A DNA stretch of 64,000 bases. Source: Paenibacillus monticola. GTDB taxonomy: Bacteria > Bacillota > Bacilli > Paenibacillales > Paenibacillaceae. Below are positions 39,326-49,070 of the stretch, in pieces. The translations under genes were made by a program, and so were the position numbers. Position 1 is the first letter of the stretch. Each line of letters opens with the position of its first letter. The stretch is taken from contig NZ_WJXB01000003.1 of NCBI RefSeq assembly GCF_009664975.1, positions 744,001 through 808,000 of the forward strand. The letters are read 5' to 3'. Under the pieces are notes generated by a model. It was not told the origin of the DNA and ran no database searches. It worked only from the letters and a program-made list of their open reading frames with translations.

Positions 39326-39438
39326 TGGAAGCGATTCCATTCCTTCTCTATCCATAATTATAGGCTGAGCCTACTGAGTGAAGTATTGACGCAACTTAGG
39401 GATAAATGTATTTTACTTATGAAATGAAAGCGTTTGAA
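39326..39438. promoter_or_regulatory. two LacI/cre-like boxes upstream of the module 3 transporter
   Basis: TGGAAGCGATTCCA (39326-39339) is a symmetric box with arms TGGAA/TTCCA, and TGAAAGCGTTTGAA (39425-39438) carries the cre core with two right-side mismatches. Both lie between the regulator gene and the permease start, in the expected promoter region. A CcpA or other LacI-family protein could bind; no LacI gene lies in the window. Confidence 0.45.
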
Positions 39439-39503
39439 TACGTGAAGATTCTAATAAAAATCCATGTTCATATACAAATCCTCCTTGCATTTTAACGGCA
39501 AAC

Positions 39504-39525
39504 AAAAAAACCATCCTCTAGAGGA
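39504..39525 (-). terminator. terminator of the module 3 regulator gene
   Basis: The palindrome TCCTCTAGAGGA (39514-39525) is followed on the minus strand by GG and seven T residues, just after the regulator stop. The loop is tight, so efficiency is uncertain. Confidence 0.55.
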
Positions 39526-39531
39526 CAGAAT

Positions 39532-40956
39532 TTAGGAAAAGCCAGCGCGGTAGCCACTTGGAGTCTGGCCCTTCATCCGCTTAAAAATTCGGCTGAAGTA
39601 GAAATAATCCGAATACCCAGTCTTCTCAGAAATTTCATTGATCGACAAGTCCGTGTTAATTAACAACCCGCAGGCATATTCTATTCGCAGATTTGAAAGA
39701 TATTGTGTAAGAGTGACCCCGTTCTCCTTTTTGAACAGTTGGCTGATGTAGTTGCCATTTAAGTTGAATTGCGTTGAAAGGAATGAAATAGAAATATCCT
39801 CACGGAAGTGCTCATTAACATATTCATAGATAACCTTGAAATTCCGATTATGTCCATACGGACGCTGGGTTTGTTCATTCATCTTCATTCTTTCAATCAG
39901 CATGTTCTTCAGAAACAGCAGCATTTCGGCGGCATTCTTGAACATTTTTCCCAACTGGTCAAAGGTAAAGATGTAATCCTCATATACTTCGCTTTCGCTG
40001 CGGCCGACATACATCATCACCTGGTTATACACCATAATCGCGTGTTTGATATGCAGTTGACCCGTCGTGAACAGATCCTCCATTACCTGTAAGGAGGAAT
40101 AGAGAGCATGCGTATCATTTTTGGCAATGGCTTCCTCCATCAGTTTCATCGTATACTGCTTTTCCGTTAAATCCAGCTCCCGCTCTACAATTGAATCATT
40201 ATGATTTGACGTAAAAAAACGATAGGCATTGATTTTTGCTTCGTCCAGTGCAAGTTTAATCTCGTCAGCACGGTGAATAACCCTGCTTGCACCTACGCCC
40301 TTAATCCCTCCTGCACTCGCCGCCAGGTCAAAGTGCAGCTGTTCCTCATCCTTAACCTGTATCAGGTAGGCATACATTCCGTACCCAATGCGCAGCGTGA
40401 TAGTTCCGCTGCGGCCCAAGAGACTAAGCCTGCTCTTACCCACTGAGACTACTACTTTCATACCAGCAGCAGAACCTGCCTCGATGCCCGCGTTTTTTAA
40501 GTACTTGTTCAGATATTCCACCGCCTCAACGTCAGCTTCTTCGATGTAATCCAGAATCCGTCCTTCGTCTGGACTTTTCCGGTTATCCAGCACCGTGCAG
40601 GCTTTCTTCAGAAACAATGCGATCTCCGTCTCATCAAACGGCTTCAGACAATAGCCGAACGCTCCGTAATTAATGGCTTTTTGAGCAAGAGCAAATTCAG
40701 CATAACCGCTGATGACACTTACCATCGGTTGGAATGGCAGTTTTTGCAGCTCTTTAATCAATTCCAGTCCACTCATGCCTGGCATGCGTATATCCGTGAA
40801 CACCACCTCTGGCCTCAGCCGTTTAATAGCCTCGTAAGCCTCTACCCCACTTAAAGCATAGCCTGCAATTTCAAAGCCGTTCCCTTTCCAGTCCACGCTG
40901 GCAATGAGGCTTTTGATAACCAATTCTTCATCATCTACAAGAAATACCTTATACAT
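39532..40956 (-). CDS. YesN-type response regulator with AraC HTH (module 3)
   Basis: A 474-residue regulator: receiver with VDDEE and Asp55 in FTDIRMPG, a central linker, and a C-terminal AraC domain (STQFNLNGNYISQLFKKEN, TGYSDYFYFSRIFKR). GAGGAG lies 10 bases before the ATG; the kinase stop is only two bases upstream. It probably activates the permease operon that follows. Confidence 0.92.
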   Translation of the reverse strand: MYKVFLVDDEELVIKSLIASVDWKGNGFEIAGYALSGVEAYEAIKRLRPEVVFTDIRMPGMSGLELIKELQKLPFQPMVSVISGYAEFALAQKAINYGAFGYCLKPFDETEIALFLKKACTVLDNRKSPDEGRILDYIEEADVEAVEYLNKYLKNAGIEAGSAAGMKVVVSVGKSRLSLLGRSGTITLRIGYGMYAYLIQVKDEEQLHFDLAASAGGIKGVGASRVIHRADEIKLALDEAKINAYRFFTSNHNDSIVERELDLTEKQYTMKLMEEAIAKNDTHALYSSLQVMEDLFTTGQLHIKHAIMVYNQVMMYVGRSESEVYEDYIFTFDQLGKMFKNAAEMLLFLKNMLIERMKMNEQTQRPYGHNRNFKVIYEYVNEHFREDISISFLSTQFNLNGNYISQLFKKENGVTLTQYLSNLRIEYACGLLINTDLSINEISEKTGYSDYFYFSRIFKRMKGQTPSGYRAGFS

Positions 40957-40957
40957 A

Positions 40958-42703
40958 TTAGAAGCACTCCTCTAGCGGTATGGTGATGATAATTTCTGTG
41001 CCCTCTCCTTCTTCGCTTCTAACATTAATACCGTACTTATCGCCATAGCTTAAGCGAATCCTGTTGTTTACATTTAGCAGCCCGATGCCTACCTCTGAGT
41101 GTTGCACCGGATTTTCGCGATCGGACAGCAGAGCCTGAATGATCTGAAGCCGCTCAGACTCAATTCCAGGCCCATTATCCTTCACCGACAGCAGTAGCGC
41201 CTCTTCCGAGCAGGTTCCGTTCAGTTCGAGCAGTCCTAATCCATTCTTCGTCTCCAGCCCGTGGACAATGGCGTTCTCTACGAGGGGCTGCAAAATCATC
41301 TTCGGCACTCTATAGTCGAGGATTTCATCCGGGAACAGAATGGATGTTTCAAACCGGCCGGCAAACCGGATTTGTTGAATGTAAAGATAGCCTTTAAGCA
41401 TGGTGAGTTCTTCCCGGAGCGGCGCAACGTCCGTTCCTTTTACGCTATAGCGGAAGACCAGGCCGAGTGCGCGGGCCATGCTGAAAATTTTTTCTGAGCC
41501 TTCTTCCACCGCTATGCCTTTGATGGATTCAAGCGTATTGTATAGGAAATGCGGATTGATCTGGCTCTGCAGAAAAGCCAGTTCTGATTGTTTTTTTACC
41601 AATTCGACCTTATATAACCGAGTGTTGCTTGCTACCAATTGATTCGTCAAGAGCTGCAGCTCATCCAGCATCCGGTTGAAATGATTGGCCATCAGGTTGA
41701 TCTCCGCATAACCCTGTAGACTAATTCGCTTATTCAAGTAACCTGCACGGCCCAACTTGAAATCACCCATAAACTGCATCAGTTTTTTGAGCGGACGGAT
41801 GATATTATTGATGACAAGAAAGAACGGCACCGCCAGAAGCAGAAAGGCAATCAAAACTATAATGACAGACAGCCTTCGGATTTCATCTATTCCGCTGAGC
41901 AAATCACTTTTAGGCAATTTGAAAATGATTGCCCCGCCGATATCAGGAATTTCTCCATTCTGAACGAGATATTTAGTCTCTTGGCTTTCTGTCTGAGTTT
42001 CGCTAAACAGACTGCCTCTCCTAATCTCATCATCATTGGTATAGAACACCTTGCTGTTCCGGTCCAGCGCATAAATTTTATTGCCGGTTAGCCGGGTCTC
42101 TTTTGCTGGCGATCCAAGGATGGCATTAGCCTCTAGAACTACCATCAGCGTACCGATGCGTCCATTGTTCACAAAATCAGTAATCGAGTATATCGGGCAG
42201 CCGGCAACAAACACATCCTTCTCCACATTATTGAACGGCAGGGTGGTCAAACCTGTAAAAAAATACAGTTGCTTATCTGGAATCTCCTTCTCAAAAGGCA
42301 GCAACTCATTGATATCTCCCCTGATGTTGAATTTAGTGCCAGACGTGCCAATCAGGGCGATGTCCACAATCCCGTCCTTTAAGCTGATCATATCGGAGAT
42401 ATAGCCTTTAAGCTGTTCGTACTTCTCATATTTGGCAATCGGATTAGTCTCGGTTAAATAATCCTGTACAATTACAGAATTATAGGCAATATTCTGAATA
42501 ATACGTTTAATGCCATCCGTGTTAGAGGAAACCGTCTGGTTCATCTGCGAAATCATCTCAGTGAAATATTCGTTATTCTTTTTTTCTACTACGTTGGCGG
42601 ATTTTATATAGCTGGTAAAGATAATAAAGAGCACGATCATAATAATAAATACAACTAACAAGGACATCTGAATACCAATCGGCATTTTTTTGAAATAATT
42701 CAT
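40958..42703 (-). CDS. YesM-type sensor histidine kinase (module 3)
   Basis: A 581-residue kinase: N-terminal helix, extracellular sensor (about 35-280), second helix, HAMP-like linker, phospho-His in SQINPHFLYNTLESIKG, then HATPase_c with VENAIVHGLE, DNGPGI and GIGLLNV. AGAGGT lies 9 bases before the ATG. It is first in the kinase-regulator unit. Confidence 0.92.
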   Translation of the reverse strand: MNYFKKMPIGIQMSLLVVFIIMIVLFIIFTSYIKSANVVEKKNNEYFTEMISQMNQTVSSNTDGIKRIIQNIAYNSVIVQDYLTETNPIAKYEKYEQLKGYISDMISLKDGIVDIALIGTSGTKFNIRGDINELLPFEKEIPDKQLYFFTGLTTLPFNNVEKDVFVAGCPIYSITDFVNNGRIGTLMVVLEANAILGSPAKETRLTGNKIYALDRNSKVFYTNDDEIRRGSLFSETQTESQETKYLVQNGEIPDIGGAIIFKLPKSDLLSGIDEIRRLSVIIVLIAFLLLAVPFFLVINNIIRPLKKLMQFMGDFKLGRAGYLNKRISLQGYAEINLMANHFNRMLDELQLLTNQLVASNTRLYKVELVKKQSELAFLQSQINPHFLYNTLESIKGIAVEEGSEKIFSMARALGLVFRYSVKGTDVAPLREELTMLKGYLYIQQIRFAGRFETSILFPDEILDYRVPKMILQPLVENAIVHGLETKNGLGLLELNGTCSEEALLLSVKDNGPGIESERLQIIQALLSDRENPVQHSEVGIGLLNVNNRIRLSYGDKYGINVRSEEGEGTEIIITIPLEECF

Positions 42704-43126
42704 ACATTCACGACCTCTATATGAAGTTGATTCCCAGTTGAGATGATTCCATCAGAGTTTCTCCACTTTCTTGTATCAGCATTTGTCCGTGTTTTCATTC
42801 AGCCACCTTGTCAAAATTCATTTTTTGATAACTCATCTTAAAAAGTATCACTGGCTAACTATCTGCTACTTAGAACCCTTGCTACACAATGCTCACGAGC
42901 ATGACTAAATAGTCCGGCACTAATTGACATGATCCAATTGATGACGGACTATTCGCTTTATTAGCTATCGTTTTTTAAAGTATCAATACCGATTGTAAGC
43001 GATATCATTATTCCTAAATATGCACTTTTATTATAGAAATATGGACTAATCATAGGAGAAACAGAATTCCTTCTTAAACTGAACGTATCCATAGATAATA
43101 AGTAAGTAAACTGACTATTGATTTAA
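42704..43126. other. intergenic region with hairpin and consensus cre box
   Basis: This 423-base gap holds a long hairpin, AATAGTCCG pairing with CGGACTATT (42908-42953) with an inner AATTG/CAATT pairing, probably the terminator of the 1492-residue gene, and the box TGTAAGCGATATCA (42994-43007). No gene is visible. Confidence 0.5.
42994..43007. promoter_or_regulatory. cre box fully matching the consensus
   Basis: TGTAAGCGATATCA fits every fixed position of TGWNANCGNTNWCA. It lies about 290 bases before the module 3 kinase start and 120 bases after the stop of the 1492-residue gene, so it could control the kinase-regulator unit or act as a roadblock. Confidence 0.55.
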
Positions 43127-46100
43127 CTAGTACTGAGCAAGAGCACTGATATCAGCAGCGGTAAGGACTTTGTTATAAATTCGAAAATCATCTATTCGTC
43201 CCATGAGGTAAGGATCGTTATATTGAGAACGACCAATCCAATTTTGCGTGGTAGATCCCATATCAGAAGGTTTAATCGTCATCGCGCTATTGCTCCCAAC
43301 ACTTACACCGTCTATATAAATGATTCCTGTAGCTCCATTTAAAACCACTGCCATATGATGCCAGCTACCAGTTTCCAACGCGGACGAGCCATCGATAATT
43401 TGTTCGCTTGAGCTATTATTCTTGATGGCAAAGCGGATTTTACCATTCGTTGCGTTTTTTGGCGTGAGGAACATATAGGTAGAGGTTCCCGAACCAAAAT
43501 CAAATATACGCATCCAGTTGTTCGTCGAATCCAAATAAACCCAGGCGGCTACCGTGGCAGTGTCAGCGCTGGATACAACGCCTGCGGGAAGTGCAACATA
43601 GCCGTTTGTCCCTTCCAGCTTAACGGAGTTTCCACTTTTGCCGGATGCCCAAAGGATGCTACCTGTTAAAGTGCCATTTAAACCGTTACCAGTAGCATCA
43701 GCCGCCGCAGTACCGCCGGTCTCGTTGAACTTGAGCTGAGCAATCGGCAAAGTTACACTGGTTTCTGCAGAATTAGCACTCTCATGATCCGGATTTACGG
43801 CACTTACAACATAATAATACCTTGCACCAACATTCAGGCCTGAATCCGCATAGCTTGCGCCGATTACGCCTGCTGCAACGGTTGTATAAGGCCCCCCGCT
43901 AGCGGAAGACCGCTTAATGTTATAACCGGTAGCGTTTGAAGCAGTCTCCCAGTTCAAATTAACAGTCAGTCCGCTTATATTCTTAGAAGAGAGCGCTGTT
44001 GGCACCGCAGGCATAGCCAGAGTCTGCCCGTTCATCACGCTCACTATTTCGGATGCGCTGATCGCACGGTTGTAGATTCGGAAATCATCAACCTGCCCCT
44101 TCAGATATTTGTCCCCATTCCATTCTGATTTGCCAATGAAGTTACCGCTGTCAGTTGGCTTCAAATCGGACGGTTTCAGGGTCATCGCTGAGTTTCTTGC
44201 AGCCTCCACTCCATCGATATAGAGAATACCTGTACTACCTGATAAAGTTACTGCAACATGCTTCCACGTATTGTTTGCTAAATTGCCTCCCTTTGAAATG
44301 TTCTGCTCCGAAGTATTGCCACTTGCGGTAATTGAGAACCTGCTGCCGTTAAGCAGCATCATCATATATTTAGTTGGAACTGAAGCGGCAGGAGGTCCAG
44401 CTGTAAACAAGCTGACGGCATCAGATGTATTACTGGATTTAACCCAGGCTGCAAACGTCATACTGCTTAAATCATCGGTAAGATTACCCGGTAGAGACAC
44501 GTAAGCCGCATCCGTACTGGCTCCTCCAAAAGTGATAGCATTGCCGGACTTACCGGTCGCCCATGTCGCATTGGATCCGCCAATAACAATACCGTTGTTC
44601 CCTTTTCCAGAGGAGTCAGGAACTGTAGTTCCGCCTGTTTCATCAAACTTATACCAGATGATTAGGCTTGAGTCCGGTGCTGCATTCGGCGTTGTCGCCG
44701 AAGCAATCGCCGATGGGCTGGATCCTCCCAGTGCATTCACTGACTTCACATAGAAGTAGTAGGTTCTTCCTTTTTTCAAACCCGTAAAAGTATATGAGGT
44801 TCCGGTAATACTATCCGTATTCATCTTTTGGTAAATGGCATTAACAGCAGAAGATTCACTCATAAATACTTGATAGCCCGTTGCTCCTGCTGCAGCAGAC
44901 CAACTCAAATTAATTGTACTGTAATCCGTAGCGGCGGCACTTACATCTGACGGCGTTAAGGGGACTGTCGGCAAATTCTGCCCACTCACTACATTCGTAA
45001 TTTCGGACGAGTTTAATGCACGATTATATATCCGGAAATCATCGATCTGTCCCTTCAAATATTTATCTCCCGTCCATTCCGATTTACCAATAAAGTTACC
45101 AGCTGTTGTCGGTGCCAAATCCGAAGGCTTTATGGTCATTGACGTATTAGTTGCGGCCTGTACCCCGTCAATATACAAGATGCCAGTACTGCCAGATAAA
45201 GTAACAGCAACATGCTTCCACATGTTGGCGGTCAAGTTCCCGCCAGCAGATATGTTCTGTTCTGCCGTATTGCCGCTGGCTGTCATTGAAAACCGGCTTC
45301 CATTAAGCAGCATCATCATATATTTAGTGGGAACGGCGGCGGCGGCAGGCCCAGCCGTAAACAAGCTTACGGCATCGGATGTGTTGCTGGCTTTCACCCA
45401 TGCGGCAAACGTCATACTATTCAAATTATCTATAACATTGCTAGGCAAAGCTACATAAGTTGCCGTTGTATTCGTTCCTCCAAGACTAATGGCGTTACCA
45501 GCCTTACCTGAAGTCCAGGTTGCGTTGCTCCCTCCGACTATCGTAGCATTGTTTCCAAATCCCGAGGAATCTGCAGCTGTTGTTCCGCTTGTTTCGTCAA
45601 ATTCATACCAAGTAATCAAGCTGACATCCCTGACTACTCTTACAATGGCATTATAAGAATTCCCGTTATAAGTAACTGTAATTGTGGTTAAACCAGGGTT
45701 AGTCCCTCGAACTGTACCTACCGCATCTACGGTTGCCACTGCCGAATCTGATGAGGAATAAACTGCTTGACTGGTGAGATCCTGACTGCTATTGTCTGCG
45801 GATACGGCTCTTAATCTTGTGTAATGCGTCTCATTTACCATAAGTGTATAGTTGCTTGCATCCAGATATGGGGTACCATCTCCACCAGTAGTTTCCGAAA
45901 TAATTGGTGACGTCTGTCCACCCGCTACTTCAATCTTATAATAATAAATAGTATTGGGAATCAAACCTGTGTTACTATATGCGGTTCCCGTAATGGGCTC
46001 GCTGTTAAGCTTAACGAAACCTCCTTCTGGCTCCGTTGATCTGTACAGGTTATACCCCAGCGCCCCCTGTACAGTTGTCCAACTCAGATTGATTGTACTT

Positions 46101-47605
46101 GATCCAGCTTTCGTAGCAGACAATCCTGTAATTGCACTTAAAACTTTCTGGTTACTCATGCCAACAGTCTTCGCGGCATCAGGCGTGTACAGTAATGTTG
46201 CGAGTGGATAATCTTTGGAGGCTACTTCCGGCATTCTCGTTTCGTAGGCATAGGCCAGATATTTGTATTTATTCGCTGACATATCCCGCTGCTCGACATA
46301 TTTGTAGTAGTTATATAGAACACTGAAGAATGCATCGATTCTACCTCTGCCATCCGCGTTAATACTGTCAAAATAGGCAGAACCAGCGGTATACCCGTCC
46401 GAGTATGCAGGCGTCCATAAAACATCGTAGCCCAGATGATATTTTAGAGCATAAGTTGTTCCCGCCAAGAGTCGGTCATCCAGAAAATTGAACGGATTTA
46501 CCGCATTGGCAGCGCCAGACATGGTCCCGTTGACTGGATCTACCTTTGTGCCCTGTGCATAGATGGTTTGTGCCAATGTGGACAGTCCGGCAATATCTGC
46601 GTAAGAGTGCCCCACATCACGCCCCATTTCCATCAGTTGAACGTGTTGATCCGACGGAGACAGCGCTTCCCCGGTGATCTCATTAGCTGTCATTAGCCGC
46701 ATCTGATATTTAATAGAGCCATTTCTTCCTCCCGGATTGCCTGAATCATTGACCATCGTTGCTTCTACAGCTTCCGCATATAGCTGCAGGTCATTAGTGA
46801 AGACGGCTCTGGCGATGGTTCCCATAACGCCAAATTGATGCTGATTCATAAAAAAAGTATGGGCATTGTAGGTGACCGAACAAAGATTCATCATATTAAT
46901 AAAGTTAGCTGTATCCGTAGCGGTCCATTTCAAATTTCCTGTCGGGGTATCGGAATACCGTAATATTTCAGATGCCGCCGCTAATAAATAGGTCATCGTG
47001 GCAAATCGGAAGCTCGTGTGTGGAACCACCGATTGTATAGCGGAATACGACCGTATAATAGACATGGCATTGGCACGGTATGTTTCATCGCCAGTGATAT
47101 ACCACATTACCGCTTGTTTAAAGGCAGTCTCCGAATCCGTATTTGCCCGCGTTCCTACATATTCGCTGGGATCAGACCAATAAACGCCGTTCGCATCCGT
47201 AAACGCCCAAGGCCCTCGGATATTCACAAAAATATCATTACCGGACTCGTAATAAATCCGTGGAGTTTTACTAGATTGGGTATCACTCGCGAAAGCATTA
47301 AACGCCGTATTCCAAGGCTCATCTCCTGCTCTTGCATGATCCCTCATATTATCTAAGTCCGCTTGTGTTATAGCGATACCCGGATGATGAATAACACCTG
47401 ATATCGTATTTCCAGATGAATCCACATAGGAAACGTTCACATTAACATTTTGAACCTGAGGTTTATACGAAGTAATTAACGGAGAAACGGCCGCGTTAAC
47501 TTTACCAGCAAACCCAAGACCCAAAAATCCAGCAGAAGACAGAACAAAGCATAAGAACCAGATAAAAATCCGATGGCTACCTCTTCTATTAATCACTTGA
47601 TCCAT
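43127..47605 (-). CDS. giant secreted alginate-lyase-fold protein with three LamG domains (1492 aa)
   Basis: A signal peptide (about 1-38, KVNAAV) precedes an alginate_lyase-like toroid (about 70-485) with FFMNQHQFG, GRDVGHSYAD and GRGRIDAFF, an Fn3 domain (about 495-580), a Big_2-like domain (about 585-665), LamG 1 (about 670-880), Fn3, LamG 2 (about 985-1195), Fn3, and LamG 3 (about 1285-1492). LamG domains usually bind or position the sugar. No sortase or SLH anchor is seen. The lyase domain is homologous to that in the 1892-residue protein but the accessory parts differ. GGAGGG lies before the ATG. By family it acts on uronic-acid polymers; the exact substrate is unknown. Confidence 0.82.
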   Translation of the reverse strand: MDQVINRRGSHRIFIWFLCFVLSSAGFLGLGFAGKVNAAVSPLITSYKPQVQNVNVNVSYVDSSGNTISGVIHHPGIAITQADLDNMRDHARAGDEPWNTAFNAFASDTQSSKTPRIYYESGNDIFVNIRGPWAFTDANGVYWSDPSEYVGTRANTDSETAFKQAVMWYITGDETYRANAMSIIRSYSAIQSVVPHTSFRFATMTYLLAAASEILRYSDTPTGNLKWTATDTANFINMMNLCSVTYNAHTFFMNQHQFGVMGTIARAVFTNDLQLYAEAVEATMVNDSGNPGGRNGSIKYQMRLMTANEITGEALSPSDQHVQLMEMGRDVGHSYADIAGLSTLAQTIYAQGTKVDPVNGTMSGAANAVNPFNFLDDRLLAGTTYALKYHLGYDVLWTPAYSDGYTAGSAYFDSINADGRGRIDAFFSVLYNYYKYVEQRDMSANKYKYLAYAYETRMPEVASKDYPLATLLYTPDAAKTVGMSNQKVLSAITGLSATKAGSSTINLSWTTVQGALGYNLYRSTEPEGGFVKLNSEPITGTAYSNTGLIPNTIYYYKIEVAGGQTSPIISETTGGDGTPYLDASNYTLMVNETHYTRLRAVSADNSSQDLTSQAVYSSSDSAVATVDAVGTVRGTNPGLTTITVTYNGNSYNAIVRVVRDVSLITWYEFDETSGTTAADSSGFGNNATIVGGSNATWTSGKAGNAISLGGTNTTATYVALPSNVIDNLNSMTFAAWVKASNTSDAVSLFTAGPAAAAVPTKYMMMLLNGSRFSMTASGNTAEQNISAGGNLTANMWKHVAVTLSGSTGILYIDGVQAATNTSMTIKPSDLAPTTAGNFIGKSEWTGDKYLKGQIDDFRIYNRALNSSEITNVVSGQNLPTVPLTPSDVSAAATDYSTINLSWSAAAGATGYQVFMSESSAVNAIYQKMNTDSITGTSYTFTGLKKGRTYYFYVKSVNALGGSSPSAIASATTPNAAPDSSLIIWYKFDETGGTTVPDSSGKGNNGIVIGGSNATWATGKSGNAITFGGASTDAAYVSLPGNLTDDLSSMTFAAWVKSSNTSDAVSLFTAGPPAASVPTKYMMMLLNGSRFSITASGNTSEQNISKGGNLANNTWKHVAVTLSGSTGILYIDGVEAARNSAMTLKPSDLKPTDSGNFIGKSEWNGDKYLKGQVDDFRIYNRAISASEIVSVMNGQTLAMPAVPTALSSKNISGLTVNLNWETASNATGYNIKRSSASGGPYTTVAAGVIGASYADSGLNVGARYYYVVSAVNPDHESANSAETSVTLPIAQLKFNETGGTAAADATGNGLNGTLTGSILWASGKSGNSVKLEGTNGYVALPAGVVSSADTATVAAWVYLDSTNNWMRIFDFGSGTSTYMFLTPKNATNGKIRFAIKNNSSSEQIIDGSSALETGSWHHMAVVLNGATGIIYIDGVSVGSNSAMTIKPSDMGSTTQNWIGRSQYNDPYLMGRIDDFRIYNKVLTAADISALAQY
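43756..45617 (-). repeat. tandem LamG-Fn3 duplication inside the 1492-aa gene
   Basis: Two consecutive units of about 930 bases each encode LamG followed by Fn3. They share long identical stretches such as SNTSDAVSLFTAG, TKYMMMLLNGSRFS and LSGSTGILYIDGV, roughly three quarters of residues overall by eye. This is a recent internal duplication relative to the more diverged third LamG. Confidence 0.8.
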
Positions 47606-47844
47606 TATATTCCCTCCTTGGAATTAACCTTCACGGAACTTGGATACTCATGTGACTACCTTCAATGCGCTTGGAGTCTCTTTGCTTAGTGTCTGGGTGT
47701 CGATTAGAAAAAAAGTCTCGTATAACGTTAAAGTAAGCGCTCTCTAAAAGTAATATAAAACTCATTTTACTAGCCTTTAAGGACACCTAAATCGATAATA
47801 GATTGCTCATCACCCCTAACCGAAATGATCTTCAATGACTATAG

Positions 47845-47875
47845 AATACCAGCAGAGTCGTGCTCTGCTGGTATT
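47845..47875. terminator. perfect hairpin between the GH43 and lyase genes
   Basis: AATACCAGCAGAG (47845-47857) pairs exactly with CTCTGCTGGTATT (47863-47875) around TCGTG. T-runs are weak on both sides, but position 3' of the GH43 gene at 48095 suggests a terminator. Confidence 0.65.
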
Positions 47876-48004
47876 TATGAATGTTCAGAGCACTAGTGAA
47901 ACATACTATTGCGAACATATTTATAGATTTAAAGTGCTGAACGTCCGAAATCTTGTACTCGATACGTTTCTTAGATGACGAACAATTGTCTCATTTCAAT
48001 CGCT

Positions 48005-48060
48005 TCGACGACTCACGCATGTTATGCATATCAACCTTCACTTCATAAACCGTTACGTTC
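48005..48060 (-). pseudogene. short remnant of a GH28 N-terminal domain
   Basis: Translation on the minus strand gives VTVYEVKVDMHNMRESS, which lines up with FVYEVRVDMHHIRQAS of the GH28 protein at 25678. Nothing else of the gene remains. It lies just downstream of the GH43 gene at 48095, suggesting a homologous GH28 gene once sat here. Confidence 0.5.
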
Positions 48061-48094
48061 GGTTATTCTCCGTTAACAGCTTTGAAATTTCAGG

Positions 48095-49030
48095 TTAGGA
48101 AAAGTGCTTTTGAATCCGGTAGTACTCCTCCAACGTAATTTCAAGCACAGTACCATGCTTGAAGCGGTAAGGGAAGCTGAAATTCTCATCGGAACGGATG
48201 AAGCGTCCGCTCTTCATGTCATCTGCAATAAACGGGACGTAGCCTTGCCCTTCGCCATGAACGCCGAAGAAATCGAGCATCAGGCACCATCTTCCGTCGC
48301 TCAGCTTAAATGCGGTCGGTCCTTCATATGAACTATGTCCGAGTTTAGCCATCTCTTCATTAAATGCCTGATTTTGCGTATATTCCCCGGTCAAAGTCTT
48401 GCCTTGCTGAAGAATAATCCCGTGCGGGTCAGCCTCACTCTTCAAAAAGCGGTTATACTCACCGTTCTCCTCATAGATTGCCGAATCGATGATACCGCTC
48501 CCGTCTTTCCTGCACAATAACTGCGGTTTATCAAAGCTAATAAAGTCCTTAGTCCGTGTATAGAAAATAGCCTTATGACCAAAATCATTCGATGCATGGG
48601 ACGATGTCCAGTGAATAACATAGTCATCTCGGGTCTGATCGTACAGCACCTCAGGCGCCCATAGACAGCCAAAATCCTCATCGCCAAGCTTGATCATTCT
48701 CTGGTCTGACCAATTTACCAGATCGTCAGACTCCCATAAGACCAGATGCTTGCTCCCAATGCGCGCGATATTTTTCCATGCCCCTTCATACTTGGTGTTG
48801 AAGCAATTGGCCAGACCGAGGTCCGTAGACAGAATATAAAATTTACCATACTTCGTACGGACAATAGTATGATCCCGTACCCCCTTGTCACCTTTATCGC
48901 TCCAAAGTACAGGTTTACCGCCATTAACCTGTTCCCAGTTGAACCCATCCTTACTTAGTCCAAAGTAAACTTGCTCACCATCAGGTGTCTCTTTTTCCCG
49001 AAAATGAACGAATAAATAAGCGCTTGCCAT
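48095..49030 (-). CDS. GH43-type arabinofuranosidase/arabinanase-like enzyme
   Basis: A 311-residue single-domain propeller, distinct from the other GH43 genes in this window. Likely catalytic acids are Asp in RDHTIV, Asp or Glu around CLWAPEV, and Glu in YEGPTAF. No signal peptide, so cytosolic. GGGGAGA lies before the ATG. It starts 40 bases after the GH51 gene and is probably cotranscribed with it, so an L-arabinose-releasing role is likely. Confidence 0.8.
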   Translation of the reverse strand: MASAYLFVHFREKETPDGEQVYFGLSKDGFNWEQVNGGKPVLWSDKGDKGVRDHTIVRTKYGKFYILSTDLGLANCFNTKYEGAWKNIARIGSKHLVLWESDDLVNWSDQRMIKLGDEDFGCLWAPEVLYDQTRDDYVIHWTSSHASNDFGHKAIFYTRTKDFISFDKPQLLCRKDGSGIIDSAIYEENGEYNRFLKSEADPHGIILQQGKTLTGEYTQNQAFNEEMAKLGHSSYEGPTAFKLSDGRWCLMLDFFGVHGEGQGYVPFIADDMKSGRFIRSDENFSFPYRFKHGTVLEITLEEYYRIQKHFS

Positions 49031-49070
49031 TTAACTTCTCCCCTTTTCATTTACTTCTGCATTGGTATCG

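Larger units (their letters stand above)
47606..48094. other. intergenic region with cre-like box, terminator and GH28 remnant
   Basis: This 489-base gap contains AGTAAGCGCTCTCT (47732-47745), a cre-like box about 127 bases before the large lyase start; a perfect hairpin at 47845-47875; and a decayed GH28 piece at 48005-48060. No intact gene is seen. Confidence 0.5.
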
